From Pseudomonas sp. WS 5079 (GTDB lineage: Bacteria > Pseudomonadota > Gammaproteobacteria > Pseudomonadales > Pseudomonadaceae): a stretch of DNA of 64,000 bases. The position numbers and the translations under genes were made by a program. Below, piece by piece: positions 8,785 to 17,190 of the stretch (position 1 is its first letter; each line of letters opens with the position of its first letter). The notes beneath the pieces were generated by a model. It saw nothing but the letters and a program-made list of their open reading frames with translations, was not told where the DNA came from and searched no databases. The stretch spans positions 1 to 64,000 of the forward strand of contig NZ_JAAQWN010000014.1 in NCBI RefSeq assembly GCF_012985465.1, given 5' to 3'.

Positions 8785-10721
8785 AAGTTGAGCGTGGCCC
8801 CCATCCACAAGGTGCGCCCGTAGTTCACGGTGCCGTAGGTCTCGTCGTCCAGGCGCTTGTTGGCCAGGTTATTGAGGGAGGCATTGAGGGTCAGGGATTC
8901 GGTCGCATCAAAGGAGCCGCCCAGGTCGGCGGTGGTGTAGCCCGGCGCCGGTTTTTCACTGGTGATGGTGTTACCGGTTTCCTCACCGTAATAGCTCAAC
9001 GAAGCCCAGGCCTGGGCGCGGTCGTTGATACTCCATTCGCTACGCACATTGGCCTTTTGCTTGGGGGTCAAGGCCAGGGGCGCGCCAGCGTTGGCACCGG
9101 TTTTCTGTTCGGAATCGGTGTAGGTGTAGTTGGCCTTGAGCAGCACGCTGGGGTTGATATCCCATTGGCCGTTGAGCTCCACGCCCTGGATGATCGCCTT
9201 ATCGACGTTGACCCGCTCCATGATGGTGTAGCCGTTCCAGCGCTGGTCGGTGGTGACGGTGGACAGCTTGTCCTGGAAGTCGTTGTAGAACAGGGTCGCG
9301 CCCGCCGACAGATCGTCACGGTTGCTCCACAGCGCCGAGACTTCGTAGTTGGTGCTGGTTTCCGGCTTGAGGTCGGGGTTGCCGAACATCACGAAACGGT
9401 TGCGCCGCAGGTAGGCGTAGTCCGCCACCACCGCGCGGATCTCCGGGGCCTTGAAGCCACGGGCGATGCCGCCCTTGAACGTCCACTGCTCGCTGGCGCG
9501 CCACACCCCATACAGCCGTGGGCTGACATGGGCACCGTATTCTTCGTGATGATCCAGGCGCAGGCCGGTGGTCAGGGCGAAGCTATCGGTGACCGACCAT
9601 TCGTTCTCGGCAAACAGGGCTTTTTGCACCACCGAGAACTCGTAGTCCACACGGTCGCCCAGGCCCTGGTTCCAGTCGGTCAGCTGGCTTTCGTTCCACT
9701 GCATGCCCACGGTGCTGACGTTATGGGCCGTGGGCACCACCAACTTGGCGTCGAACACGCTGTTCTTGACCTCGGGCTTGCGTCCGAAAATATCGGTTTG
9801 GGCCGGCGTGGCGCGGCCTTCGCGGGTGGAAGTTTCCTGGGCAAAGGCAATGTCCGAGGTGGCCCAGCCCCAGCGGCCCTGGTGCGACAGCGACCAGTGA
9901 TCGCGGTTGTTTTCCTGCTCGCGGGTGGCCCAGTTGGCGCTGATCCCATCGCCGTTTTTCAGGCGCGTGGCGCCGGCTTCAAGAAGAATGTCGTGGTCGA
10001 TGCCCGGGGTGAAGGCCAGGCGCGCGGTGAGGTCGCGGTGATCGGCTTTACTGAAGCCATTGGTCTGCTCAATATCGTCATCGGCCTGGCGGTCGAGGTA
10101 ACGGCCCCACACCTGTAAGCCGAGCAGGTCTTCCTTGAGCGGGCCGCTGAGGTAGAACTGGGTCTGGCGCGCATTGCCCTGGTCGCTGTGCTGGCGGGCC
10201 GAGTAGTCATAGCCAACGGAGCCGCCCCACTGCGGCGACACCTTGCGCGTGATCACGTTGATCACCCCGCCGATGGCATCGGAACCGTACAGCGACGACA
10301 TCGGCCCGCGCACCACTTCGATGCGCTCGATGGCGGCCGCCGGCGGCACAAAGCTCTGCTCGTAGCCACTGTTGCCATTGACCCGCGACTCCCGGGCGCT
10401 CTGGCGTTTGCCGTCGACCATGATCAGCGTGTAGTCGGCGGGCATGCCACGGATCGAGATGTCGGTTTCATTGGCCCCGCCATTTACCGTGACGCCCTCG
10501 ACATCCCGCACCGCATCGCCCAGGTCGCGGTACGACTTGCGGCGCAAGGCCTCGCCATCGATCACCGTGACCGAGGCCGGCGCGTCTTCGACATTCTGTG
10601 CAAAGCCCGAGGCGGTCACCACCACCTCACTGAGTTGCAGTGACGCAGGCTCATCGGCGTGAGCGTTGAGACTGCCAGCCACCAGCAGGGCCAGCGGCGC
10701 AAAACGAAAAGCAGGAAGCAT
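8781..10721 (-). CDS. TonB-dependent receptor, CirA/IrgA-like (catecholate-type)
   Basis: A 646-residue outer-membrane receptor. The signal peptide ends near Ala-22 (LNAHA). A TonB-box-like stretch (LSEVVVTA) follows, then a plug with SVTVIDGEALRR, ISIRGM, VDGKRQ and ERIEVVRGPMSSLYGSDAIGG. The barrel ends in Phe (WMGATLNF). Size and plug motifs are closest to CirA, IrgA and FepA-type receptors for linear or cyclic catecholates; the P. aeruginosa enterobactin receptor PfeA is about 100 residues longer. It is convergent with the two-component genes and preceded by a Fur-like box, so iron starvation should derepress it. A pfeR-pfeS-pfeA-like relation is inferred, but here the receptor faces the opposite way. 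Confidence 0.92.
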   Translation of the reverse strand: MLPAFRFAPLALLVAGSLNAHADEPASLQLSEVVVTASGFAQNVEDAPASVTVIDGEALRRKSYRDLGDAVRDVEGVTVNGGANETDISIRGMPADYTLIMVDGKRQSARESRVNGNSGYEQSFVPPAAAIERIEVVRGPMSSLYGSDAIGGVINVITRKVSPQWGGSVGYDYSARQHSDQGNARQTQFYLSGPLKEDLLGLQVWGRYLDRQADDDIEQTNGFSKADHRDLTARLAFTPGIDHDILLEAGATRLKNGDGISANWATREQENNRDHWSLSHQGRWGWATSDIAFAQETSTREGRATPAQTDIFGRKPEVKNSVFDAKLVVPTAHNVSTVGMQWNESQLTDWNQGLGDRVDYEFSVVQKALFAENEWSVTDSFALTTGLRLDHHEEYGAHVSPRLYGVWRASEQWTFKGGIARGFKAPEIRAVVADYAYLRRNRFVMFGNPDLKPETSTNYEVSALWSNRDDLSAGATLFYNDFQDKLSTVTTDQRWNGYTIMERVNVDKAIIQGVELNGQWDINPSVLLKANYTYTDSEQKTGANAGAPLALTPKQKANVRSEWSINDRAQAWASLSYYGEETGNTITSEKPAPGYTTADLGGSFDATESLTLNASLNNLANKRLDDETYGTVNYGRTLWMGATLNF

Positions 10722-10751
10722 GGGCGTAGACCTTCAGGATTTATCTCAAAA

Positions 10752-10770
10752 GAGAATCGTAATCATCTAC
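10752..10770 (-). promoter_or_regulatory. Fur box upstream of receptor
   Basis: GAGAATCGTAATCATCTAC matches the 19-bp Fur consensus at 13 positions by my count, including the TAATCAT core. It lies 31-49 bp upstream of the receptor start codon, overlapping the expected promoter. Confidence 0.65.
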
Positions 10771-10816
10771 ACCCAGATAACTTGGACAAAGTGTGACAAC
10801 TGCACCGGCATGCGCT

Positions 10817-10911
10817 TTTGTAGGCGCTGGCTTGCCAGCGATGGCGGCAGGCCCGCCAATGGATTTATCGACTGATACACCGCGATCGCCGGCAAGCCGA
10901 CTCGTACAAAA
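10817..10911. repeat. REP pair (inverted, diverged)
   Basis: TTGTAGGCGCTGGCTTGCC on the left is mirrored by GGCAAGCCGACTCGTACAAA on the right. The arms are less conserved than in the other REP pairs of this window. Confidence 0.75.
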
Positions 10912-10944
10912 CCTGATCGAGGGCTGGCTTAAATAATATTTCGA

Positions 10945-10969
10945 TCGTAATATTCTGCAAATATTACGA
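10945..10969. promoter_or_regulatory. perfect palindromic operator before RND efflux genes
   Basis: TCGTAATATT, CTGCA, AATATTACGA: perfect 10-bp arms about a 5-bp centre, in an AT-rich stretch 38 bp before the adaptor start. A related half-site ACGTAAT follows at 10970-10976, and ATTTCGAT precedes it. The form is typical of TetR-family operators that repress RND pumps. No TetR gene is next to it. Confidence 0.65.
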
Positions 10970-11007
10970 ACGTAATTTTATTCACCCAGCGCCACCAGGA
11001 GCCTGAA

Positions 11008-12120
11008 ATGAGCCCACGCCCTCCCCTTCACCGCCTTTTCCCGCCCCTGGCGCTGTTGATCCTGCTCAGCGGCTGCAACAGCCAGGCCGACCCCAGCGCC
11101 AACGCCGCCCCTGCGCGCCCGGTGCTGGCGGCCAAAGTCGAAGCCGCCGCCAGCCAGCAGAATGCCTATACCGGGGTGGTCGCGGCGCGTACCGAAAGTG
11201 ACCTGGGTTTTCGGGTCAGCGGCAAGGTGATCGAACGCAAGGTCGATCCCGGCCAGCATGTGTCCCGGGGCGACACCCTGCTGGTCCTGGATATCGGCGA
11301 CTTCGAGCTGGCACTGCGCTCGGCAAAAAACCGCGTCAACGCCGCCCAGGCGCAACTGCGCCAGCGCCGCGATGACGCCAACCGCTATCAACGCCTGGCC
11401 AGTACCGGCGCGGTATCACGGCAGATCTTCGACCAGGCCGCGACTAACCTGCAGGTCGCTCAAGCGCAGCTCGCCGCCGCCCAGTCGGATGCCAGCCAGA
11501 TCGAAAACCGTCGCACCTACTCGGTGCTGCGGGCCGATGGCGACGGGGTGATCACCGAGGTGCGGGTGGAACGCGGGCAGGTGGTGGCCGAAGGGCAGAT
11601 CGTCGCGCGCCTGGCCCACGACGGCGCACGGGAAGCGATCATCCATCTGCCGGAAAACCTGCGCGACCGCGCCTCGCAAAAAGCCCTGGCCCTGCCGTTC
11701 GGCGCGCCGGACCAGGCTGTCAACGCAACCCTGCGCGAACTGTCGGCCAGCGCCGATCCCGTCACCCGCACCTACCGCGCGCGCTATGTGCTGCACGGCA
11801 GGGTTGAGCGTTTAGCCCTCGGTTCCACCATCACCCTGCGCCTGCAAGGCAACGGCCAGCCGCCACACACCCGCGTGCCGATCGGCGCCCTGCACGATGC
11901 GGGTAACGGAACCGGCGTGTGGCTGATTGGCGCGGATGACAAAGTCAGCTTCGCCCCGGTCACGGTGGCCAGCCTGGGCCAGGAAGACGCCCTGCTTTGC
12001 GGCGGGGTCAGCCCCGACCAACTGATCGTCGCCCTCGGTGCGCACCTGCTGCACCCAGGGGACAGCGTACGCCTGTTGCCCGCCCAGGCACTGACCCTCA
12101 ATCGCCGCCAGGAACCTTGA
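11008..12120 (+). CDS. RND efflux periplasmic adaptor lipoprotein
   Basis: A membrane-fusion protein of 370 residues. The lipoprotein signal ends in LLSGC, so Cys-23 would be lipidated and the protein anchored to the inner membrane. Domains in order: first lipoyl half (GVVAARTESDLGFRVSGKV), alpha-helical hairpin at about residues 100-155 (QAQLRQRRDDANRY, QAQLAAAQSDASQIEN), second lipoyl half (VRVERGQVVAEGQIVARL), then beta-barrel and membrane-proximal domains. It links the pump encoded two bases downstream to an outer-membrane channel. No channel gene is present, so an OprM/TolC-like protein from elsewhere is probably shared. The start is supported by AGGAG eight to nine bases upstream. Confidence 0.92.
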   Translation: MSPRPPLHRLFPPLALLILLSGCNSQADPSANAAPARPVLAAKVEAAASQQNAYTGVVAARTESDLGFRVSGKVIERKVDPGQHVSRGDTLLVLDIGDFELALRSAKNRVNAAQAQLRQRRDDANRYQRLASTGAVSRQIFDQAATNLQVAQAQLAAAQSDASQIENRRTYSVLRADGDGVITEVRVERGQVVAEGQIVARLAHDGAREAIIHLPENLRDRASQKALALPFGAPDQAVNATLRELSASADPVTRTYRARYVLHGRVERLALGSTITLRLQGNGQPPHTRVPIGALHDAGNGTGVWLIGADDKVSFAPVTVASLGQEDALLCGGVSPDQLIVALGAHLLHPGDSVRLLPAQALTLNRRQEP

Positions 12121-12122
12121 GC

Positions 12123-15100
12123 ATGCATGGCCTCAACCTTTCCGCCCTGGCGGTCAAATACCGCGCCGTCACGTTGTTCCTGATCCTGGCGATCCTCGCC
12201 GCGGGGATATTTTCCTTCGCCAAGCTGGGGCGCGCCGAAGACCCGCTGTTCACCGTCAAGGTCATGACCATCACCGCTGCCTGGCCCGGCGCCACGGCCC
12301 AGGAGATGCAGGAACAAGTGGCCGACCGCCTGGAAAAGCGCCTGCAGGAACTGGACTACTACGATCGCGTGGAAACCATCGCCCAACCGAGGTTTGTGTC
12401 GATGCGCATGACCTTCCTCGAGTCCACACGCCCCAATGAAATCCAGGACCTGTTCTACCAGACCCGCAAAAAACTCAGCGACGAGGCTGCCAAACTGCCC
12501 AAGGGCGTGATCGGGCCGTTCTTCAACGATGAATATTCCGATGTGTACTTCGCCCTGTACGCCCTGGAAGCCGAACACCTGCCCCATCGCCAGCAGGTGC
12601 AGATGGCCGAAACAATGCGCCAGGACTTCCTCAGGCTGCCAGGGGTGAAGAAGGTCAATATTCTCGGCGAACAGGCGCAGCGGGTGTTTGTCGAGTTTTC
12701 CTATGAGCGCCTGGCGACCCTGGGGATCAAGCCCGAGCAGATCTTCACCGCCCTCGCCGCGCAAAACGCCGTGGCGCCGTCGGGGTTTGTCGAAACCGCC
12801 GGCCCCCGCGCCTATATCCGTATCGACGGCGCCTTCGACAGCCTGGCGCTGATCGAGAACGTGCCGCTGCCGGTGGACGGCAAAGTGTTGCGCATCGCCG
12901 ATGTCGCCACCGTCAGCCGTGGCTATGAAGACCCGCCCAGCTACCGCATCCGGCACCAGGGCGACCCGGCCTTGATGCTGGGCATCATCATGGAGAAACA
13001 CTGGAACGGCCTGGACCTGGACAAGAGCCTCAAGGCCCAGGAGGGCAAAATCCAGGCGGACCTGCCCTTGGGTGTCAACTTCGCAAAAGTCTCCGACCAG
13101 GCGAAAAACATCAGCCTGGCGGTCAATGAGTTCATGCTCAAATTCTTCGTCGCCCTGGCCGTGGTGATGGTCATCAGCCTGCTGGCCCTGGGCTTTCGTG
13201 TCGGTTTGGTGGTGGCGGCAGCCGTGCCGCTGACCCTGTCCATGGTGTTTGTGATCATGCTGCTGACCGGCCGCGAATTTGACCGCATCACCCTCGGTGC
13301 GCTGATCATTTCCCTGGGCCTGCTGGTGGACGACGCGATCATTGCCATTGAGATGATGGTGGTCAAACTCGAAGAAGGTTTCGACCGCATCCATGCTGCC
13401 ACCTTCGCCTGGAGCTCCACCGCCGCACCGATGCTGACCGGTACCCTGGTGACGATCATCGGCTTTCTGCCGGTGGGTTTTGCCCGTTCGGGCGCGGGTG
13501 AGTATGCCGGCAATATCTTCTGGATCGTCGGCTTTGCCCTGATCGCCTCCTGGTTGGTGGCGGTGGTGTTTACCCCGTACCTGGGGGTCAAGCTGCTGCC
13601 CAATATCAAGCCGGTGCCCGGCGGCCACGACGCGATTTACGCCGGCCCCTGGTACCAGAAACTGCGCCACCTGGTGCAAACCTGCGTGCGCCGGCGCTGG
13701 CTGGTGACCGGGCTGGTGGTGTCGGCCTTTGTACTGTGCGGCTTGGGCCTGGGCGTGGTGAAGAAGCAGTTCTTCCCCAACTCCGACCGCTCCGAGCTGA
13801 TTCTGGAGGTGTATATGCCGCCGGGCAGTGCCTTCAAAAGCACCGAGGCGGTGGCGGCGCAGTTGGAAAAGGCGCTGCTGCAAGAGCCGCAGACCCGCAT
13901 GGTCGATACCTATGTGGGCGGCGGTGCACCACGGTTTTTCCTGTCGCTGAACCCCGAGTTACCCGACCCGGCGTTCGCCAAGCTGATCGTACAAACCCCC
14001 GACGCCCATGCCCGGGACGCCTTGAAACTGCGTATGCGCGAGCGTATCGCCAGCGGCGAATTCCCCGCCGCGCGGGTGCGGGTCACGCAATTGCTGTTCG
14101 GCCCGCCGGTGCCCTTCCCGGTGGTGTTTCGCGTGTCTGGCCCCGACGTGAACGTGTTGCGCAGCCTGTCCGAGGAAGTGCGCCAGGTGGTTGCCGCCAA
14201 CCGCCTGACCAAGGACGCGTTCCTCGATTGGGGCGAGCGCAGCAGCGGTTATCGCCTGGTGCTGGACCAGGATCGCCTGCGCCTGCTGGGTTTCACCCCC
14301 AACGAAGTGAAATCCCAGCTCAACGCCCTGCTCAGCGGCAACCCCATCACTGAAGTGCGCGAAGGCAACCGCACCGTGTCGGTGGTGGCCCGCGCCCAGG
14401 GCAGCCAGCGTGAAGACCTCGGCAACCTCGACAACATGACCCTGACCAACAGCGCCGGGGTGTCGGTGCCCCTGGCCCAGGTCGGGCATTTCCAGGCGGT
14501 GATGGAAGAGCCGATCCTCAAGCGTCGCAACCGCGCGAGCACCGTCGAAGTGCGCGCCGACATCGTCGACGGCGTGCAACCGCCCGATGTGGAAATGGCT
14601 GTCTACAAAGACCTGCAACCCCTGATCGCGCGACTGCCGGCCGGCTATCGCCTGGACATCGGCGGCCCGGTGGAAGAAAGCGCCAAGGCCAACGTGGCCC
14701 TGGCGGCACTGTTCCCGATCATGATCCTGCTGACCCTCACGGTGATCATGTTCCAGGTGCGCTCGTTCGGCGTGATGTTGATGGTCTTCGCCACCGCCCC
14801 GCTGGGCTTGATCGGCGCGGTGCCGACCTTGCTGCTGTTCAACCAGCCGTTTGGCTTCAATGCGATCCTGGGCCTGATCGGGATTGGCGGGATCCTGATG
14901 CGCAACACCCTGATCTTCACCGACCAGATCCGCCAGAACCAGGAACAGGGCATGGCAAGTGGCGAAGCGATCGTCGAAGCCACCGTACGCCGCGCGCGGC
15001 CGGTGATCTTGACCGCGCTGGCGGCAGCGTTGGCGTTTATTCCGCTGACCTTGTCGGTGTTCTGGTCGTCCCTGGCGTATGTGCTGATTGGCGGGGTGTT

Positions 15101-15185
15101 GGTGGGGACGTTATTGACGCTGCTGTTCTTGCCGGCGCTGTGCAGTTTGGTATTGGGGCACACGACAACCCTGCACACATCATAA
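12123..15185 (+). CDS. RND efflux pump, inner-membrane transporter (HAE1-type)
   Basis: A proton-driven RND transporter of 1020 residues, the usual family length, with twelve expected TM segments. The first is at about 12-32, and two large periplasmic loops are visible. The paired Asp of TM4 is present in GLLVDDAIIAIEMM, and a conserved GxxLMxxxIxxxxQ-like region lies near residue 920. The start ATG has AGGAA nearby and sits two bases after the adaptor stop; a longer in-frame opening into the adaptor gene is not conserved. Substrates could be antibiotics, solvents or plant phenolics and cannot be predicted. The pair is probably controlled through the palindrome upstream of the adaptor. Confidence 0.93.
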   Translation: MHGLNLSALAVKYRAVTLFLILAILAAGIFSFAKLGRAEDPLFTVKVMTITAAWPGATAQEMQEQVADRLEKRLQELDYYDRVETIAQPRFVSMRMTFLESTRPNEIQDLFYQTRKKLSDEAAKLPKGVIGPFFNDEYSDVYFALYALEAEHLPHRQQVQMAETMRQDFLRLPGVKKVNILGEQAQRVFVEFSYERLATLGIKPEQIFTALAAQNAVAPSGFVETAGPRAYIRIDGAFDSLALIENVPLPVDGKVLRIADVATVSRGYEDPPSYRIRHQGDPALMLGIIMEKHWNGLDLDKSLKAQEGKIQADLPLGVNFAKVSDQAKNISLAVNEFMLKFFVALAVVMVISLLALGFRVGLVVAAAVPLTLSMVFVIMLLTGREFDRITLGALIISLGLLVDDAIIAIEMMVVKLEEGFDRIHAATFAWSSTAAPMLTGTLVTIIGFLPVGFARSGAGEYAGNIFWIVGFALIASWLVAVVFTPYLGVKLLPNIKPVPGGHDAIYAGPWYQKLRHLVQTCVRRRWLVTGLVVSAFVLCGLGLGVVKKQFFPNSDRSELILEVYMPPGSAFKSTEAVAAQLEKALLQEPQTRMVDTYVGGGAPRFFLSLNPELPDPAFAKLIVQTPDAHARDALKLRMRERIASGEFPAARVRVTQLLFGPPVPFPVVFRVSGPDVNVLRSLSEEVRQVVAANRLTKDAFLDWGERSSGYRLVLDQDRLRLLGFTPNEVKSQLNALLSGNPITEVREGNRTVSVVARAQGSQREDLGNLDNMTLTNSAGVSVPLAQVGHFQAVMEEPILKRRNRASTVEVRADIVDGVQPPDVEMAVYKDLQPLIARLPAGYRLDIGGPVEESAKANVALAALFPIMILLTLTVIMFQVRSFGVMLMVFATAPLGLIGAVPTLLLFNQPFGFNAILGLIGIGGILMRNTLIFTDQIRQNQEQGMASGEAIVEATVRRARPVILTALAAALAFIPLTLSVFWSSLAYVLIGGVLVGTLLTLLFLPALCSLVLGHTTTLHTS

Positions 15186-15246
15186 AAACCCCTGGGTGCG
15201 GGCGGGCCGCCGCTGGCGCGCTGAGCGCGGATTCAAATCCGGCAGT

Positions 15247-16305
15247 TCAAACCGACCGCACCCACCCGCCCTGCACCGAACGCACCCGATTGCGCCCGCT
15301 ACTCTTGGCCTCATACAACGCCTGGTCGGCATCATTCAACCAACTGGTCGCATCACCGTGGGACGCTTGATACGGCGCCAGGCCAATGCTCAGGCTGGCG
15401 CGCAAGGTCGGATCCTGGGCGTAGCCCAGGGAGCTGAAGCGGTCGCGTAGTGCGTCCATCACTTCGGTGGCGTGGCCCAGGGGCATGTCCGGCAGGATCA
15501 CGCAGAATTCGTCGCCGCCGTAGCGCCCGGCCAGGTCGGTGGCGCGCAGGTTCTGGCGCAGGATCTTGCTCAGTTGGCGCAGCACGATGTCGCCGGTGAC
15601 GTGACCGTAGGTGTCGTTGATGATCTTGAAATGGTCGATATCGATCAGGGCAATCGCAGCGCCCTGCTGGCCGCCCCGGCAGCGTTCGAACTCGATTTCC
15701 AGGTGGTCTTTCCAGGCGCCATGGTTGAGCAGGCCGGACAGGCTGTCGGTGCGGCTCAGGGCCAGTAGTTCACGCTTGTGCCGGGCCAGCGTGATGGCCT
15801 GGCGATAACAGATCCAGCCCAGGGCCAGCGGATAGAGCATCAGGATCGGCAAGCAGGCGTAAAGCTGGGCGGGCGTGGTCAGGGCGATATAGGCCGGGGC
15901 GAACAGCAGCAGCGCCACCCCGATGCCCAGTGCCTGGGCCACCCAGCCCATCAACATGAACCGCAGCCCACCGATGGCGACGTTGTTCATGGTCATCATC
16001 GACAGCGTGGTGACGCTGGGCAGCGGGTTGAAGTGCATGGCACCGACCCAGAAGCCGCCACAAAACGAGTCCACCAATAGATGACGGCGTTCGGCGCGCA
16101 GGGAGTTTTCGGCGCGGCGTGCCAGTTGGTAGGCCAGGTGCGGCCAGGCGAAGGCGTTGAGCAGCATCCAGGCCCAGACCCAGCCTGGCGGATCCAGCGG
16201 GTACATGCCGGCCAATACACAGACGAAACCGAGCGTGAGCCCCAGGGTCCGCGATTTGTACAGGCGTCTGGCGAGCGGAAGTCCTTTTCCTCCTGCGGCT
16301 GGCAT
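15247..16305 (-). CDS. MASE2-GGDEF diguanylate cyclase (AdrA-like)
   Basis: A 352-residue membrane diguanylate cyclase. The first 175 residues form a MASE2-like sensor with several TM helices, as in AdrA/DgcC of enterics. The GGDEF domain (about 185-345) has an intact active site, GGDEF at residues 263-267, and the inhibitory RxxD site (RATD, 254-257) exactly five residues upstream. It should therefore make c-di-GMP and be product-inhibited. The IDIDHFKxINDTYGH and LYxAKxxGRN signatures are intact. c-di-GMP from AdrA-type enzymes drives exopolysaccharide and biofilm formation. The gene is monocistronic and convergent with the RND pump; the 60-bp gap holds nothing notable. The ATG at 16305 lacks a strong ribosome site. 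Confidence 0.92.
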   Translation of the reverse strand: MPAAGGKGLPLARRLYKSRTLGLTLGFVCVLAGMYPLDPPGWVWAWMLLNAFAWPHLAYQLARRAENSLRAERRHLLVDSFCGGFWVGAMHFNPLPSVTTLSMMTMNNVAIGGLRFMLMGWVAQALGIGVALLLFAPAYIALTTPAQLYACLPILMLYPLALGWICYRQAITLARHKRELLALSRTDSLSGLLNHGAWKDHLEIEFERCRGGQQGAAIALIDIDHFKIINDTYGHVTGDIVLRQLSKILRQNLRATDLAGRYGGDEFCVILPDMPLGHATEVMDALRDRFSSLGYAQDPTLRASLSIGLAPYQASHGDATSWLNDADQALYEAKSSGRNRVRSVQGGWVRSV

Positions 16306-16423
16306 GATCTGGCTGATCCTGGATGAATGCTGGAAGTCTATCAGGGGACCGGCAAATAGCCACTACCGCTCAGAGGGTTATCCCAGGCGCCCATCACCTT
16401 GCCAAACCCTTGACGCCAGGCGC

Positions 16424-17074
16424 CTAGCTGGAGAAACCACGGGCCAGTAACATCGCCACGGCCAGCAGCAACACCGCCGTGACCTTCTGCAACAGCACCC
16501 GCTTGCGCGGCGACTCGAGCACATGCTTGATGCGCTGGCCGAAGTAGCAATACAGGCAGCCGCTGGCGAACTGCAGGACCAGGAAGGTCAGGCCGAGGAT
16601 CGCGATGTCGCCGGCGGCGCTGTCCTGCCCCACGGCGGCAAACTGCGGGAACACTGCGCTGAACAGAATGATCGCCTTGGGGTTGGACAGGCCGGTCAGC
16701 AAGCCCTTGCCGAACAAGCCACGGGGCGTCTCTGGCCCTTGCCCGCTGGTGTTGATCTGCACGCCGCTGCTGGTCCACTGTTTGTAGGCCAGGTACAGAA
16801 TGTAAGCCACGCCCACCAGTTGGATGCCCTGGGTAATCAGCGGGTAGCCCTTGATCAGCTCGGAAAAGCCCACGGCAAAGATCAGGATCGAAATCAGGTA
16901 TGACACACTGGCCCCGAACTGTGCCGGCAAGGAGTGGCGCAGGCCGTCCTTGAGCCCCAGGCTCAGCAGCAGCAGAGTCATGGGGCCGGGGCTGAAGGCC
17001 AGGGTGCTGCACAACACCAGGAAATACAGGAACGAAGACAGCGTAAGGGCAGTGACCATGGTGGGTAATTTCAC
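16424..17074 (-). CDS. LysE/RhtB-family amino-acid exporter
   Basis: An inner-membrane exporter of 211-216 residues with the family signature FSPGPMTLLLLSLGLKDG near the N-terminus and about six hydrophobic segments. LysE/RhtB proteins export amino acids or their analogues by proton antiport. The frame opens at GTG 17074; an ATG at 17059 (MVTALTL) gives the more typical N-terminus, and neither has a good ribosome site. It is divergent from a MocR-type regulator 117-132 bp away, with a tttaccggtaaa palindrome between them. MocR/LysE pairing usually means the regulator senses the amino acid that is exported. Confidence 0.88.
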   Translation of the reverse strand: MKLPTMVTALTLSSFLYFLVLCSTLAFSPGPMTLLLLSLGLKDGLRHSLPAQFGASVSYLISILIFAVGFSELIKGYPLITQGIQLVGVAYILYLAYKQWTSSGVQINTSGQGPETPRGLFGKGLLTGLSNPKAIILFSAVFPQFAAVGQDSAAGDIAILGLTFLVLQFASGCLYCYFGQRIKHVLESPRKRVLLQKVTAVLLLAVAMLLARGFSS

Positions 17075-17151
17075 GGCGGCAAGGAATGTTGCGCAGTCTA
17101 GGGCGCAGATCCGGCGCCGGGCAGGTAAACTCGGCGGTTATTCATGCAGGC

Positions 17152-17163
17152 TTTACCGGTAAA
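17152..17163. promoter_or_regulatory. palindrome in exporter/MocR divergent promoter
   Basis: TTTACCGGTAAA is a perfect 12-bp palindrome. Partial repeats of its half (GGTAAACTCGGCGG on the left, GTGACCGGCAAAC on the right) flank it. It lies 27 bp before the MocR start, in the shared promoter region, and is a candidate MocR operator. Confidence 0.45.
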
Positions 17164-17190
17164 GTGACCGGCAAACTTCAGGACATCGCG

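Noticed and set aside
11784..13883. Open frame of 699 codons antisense to the RND genes
   Set aside because: Same reason: composition is that of a reverse-strand shadow, while the plus-strand proteins are full-length family members.
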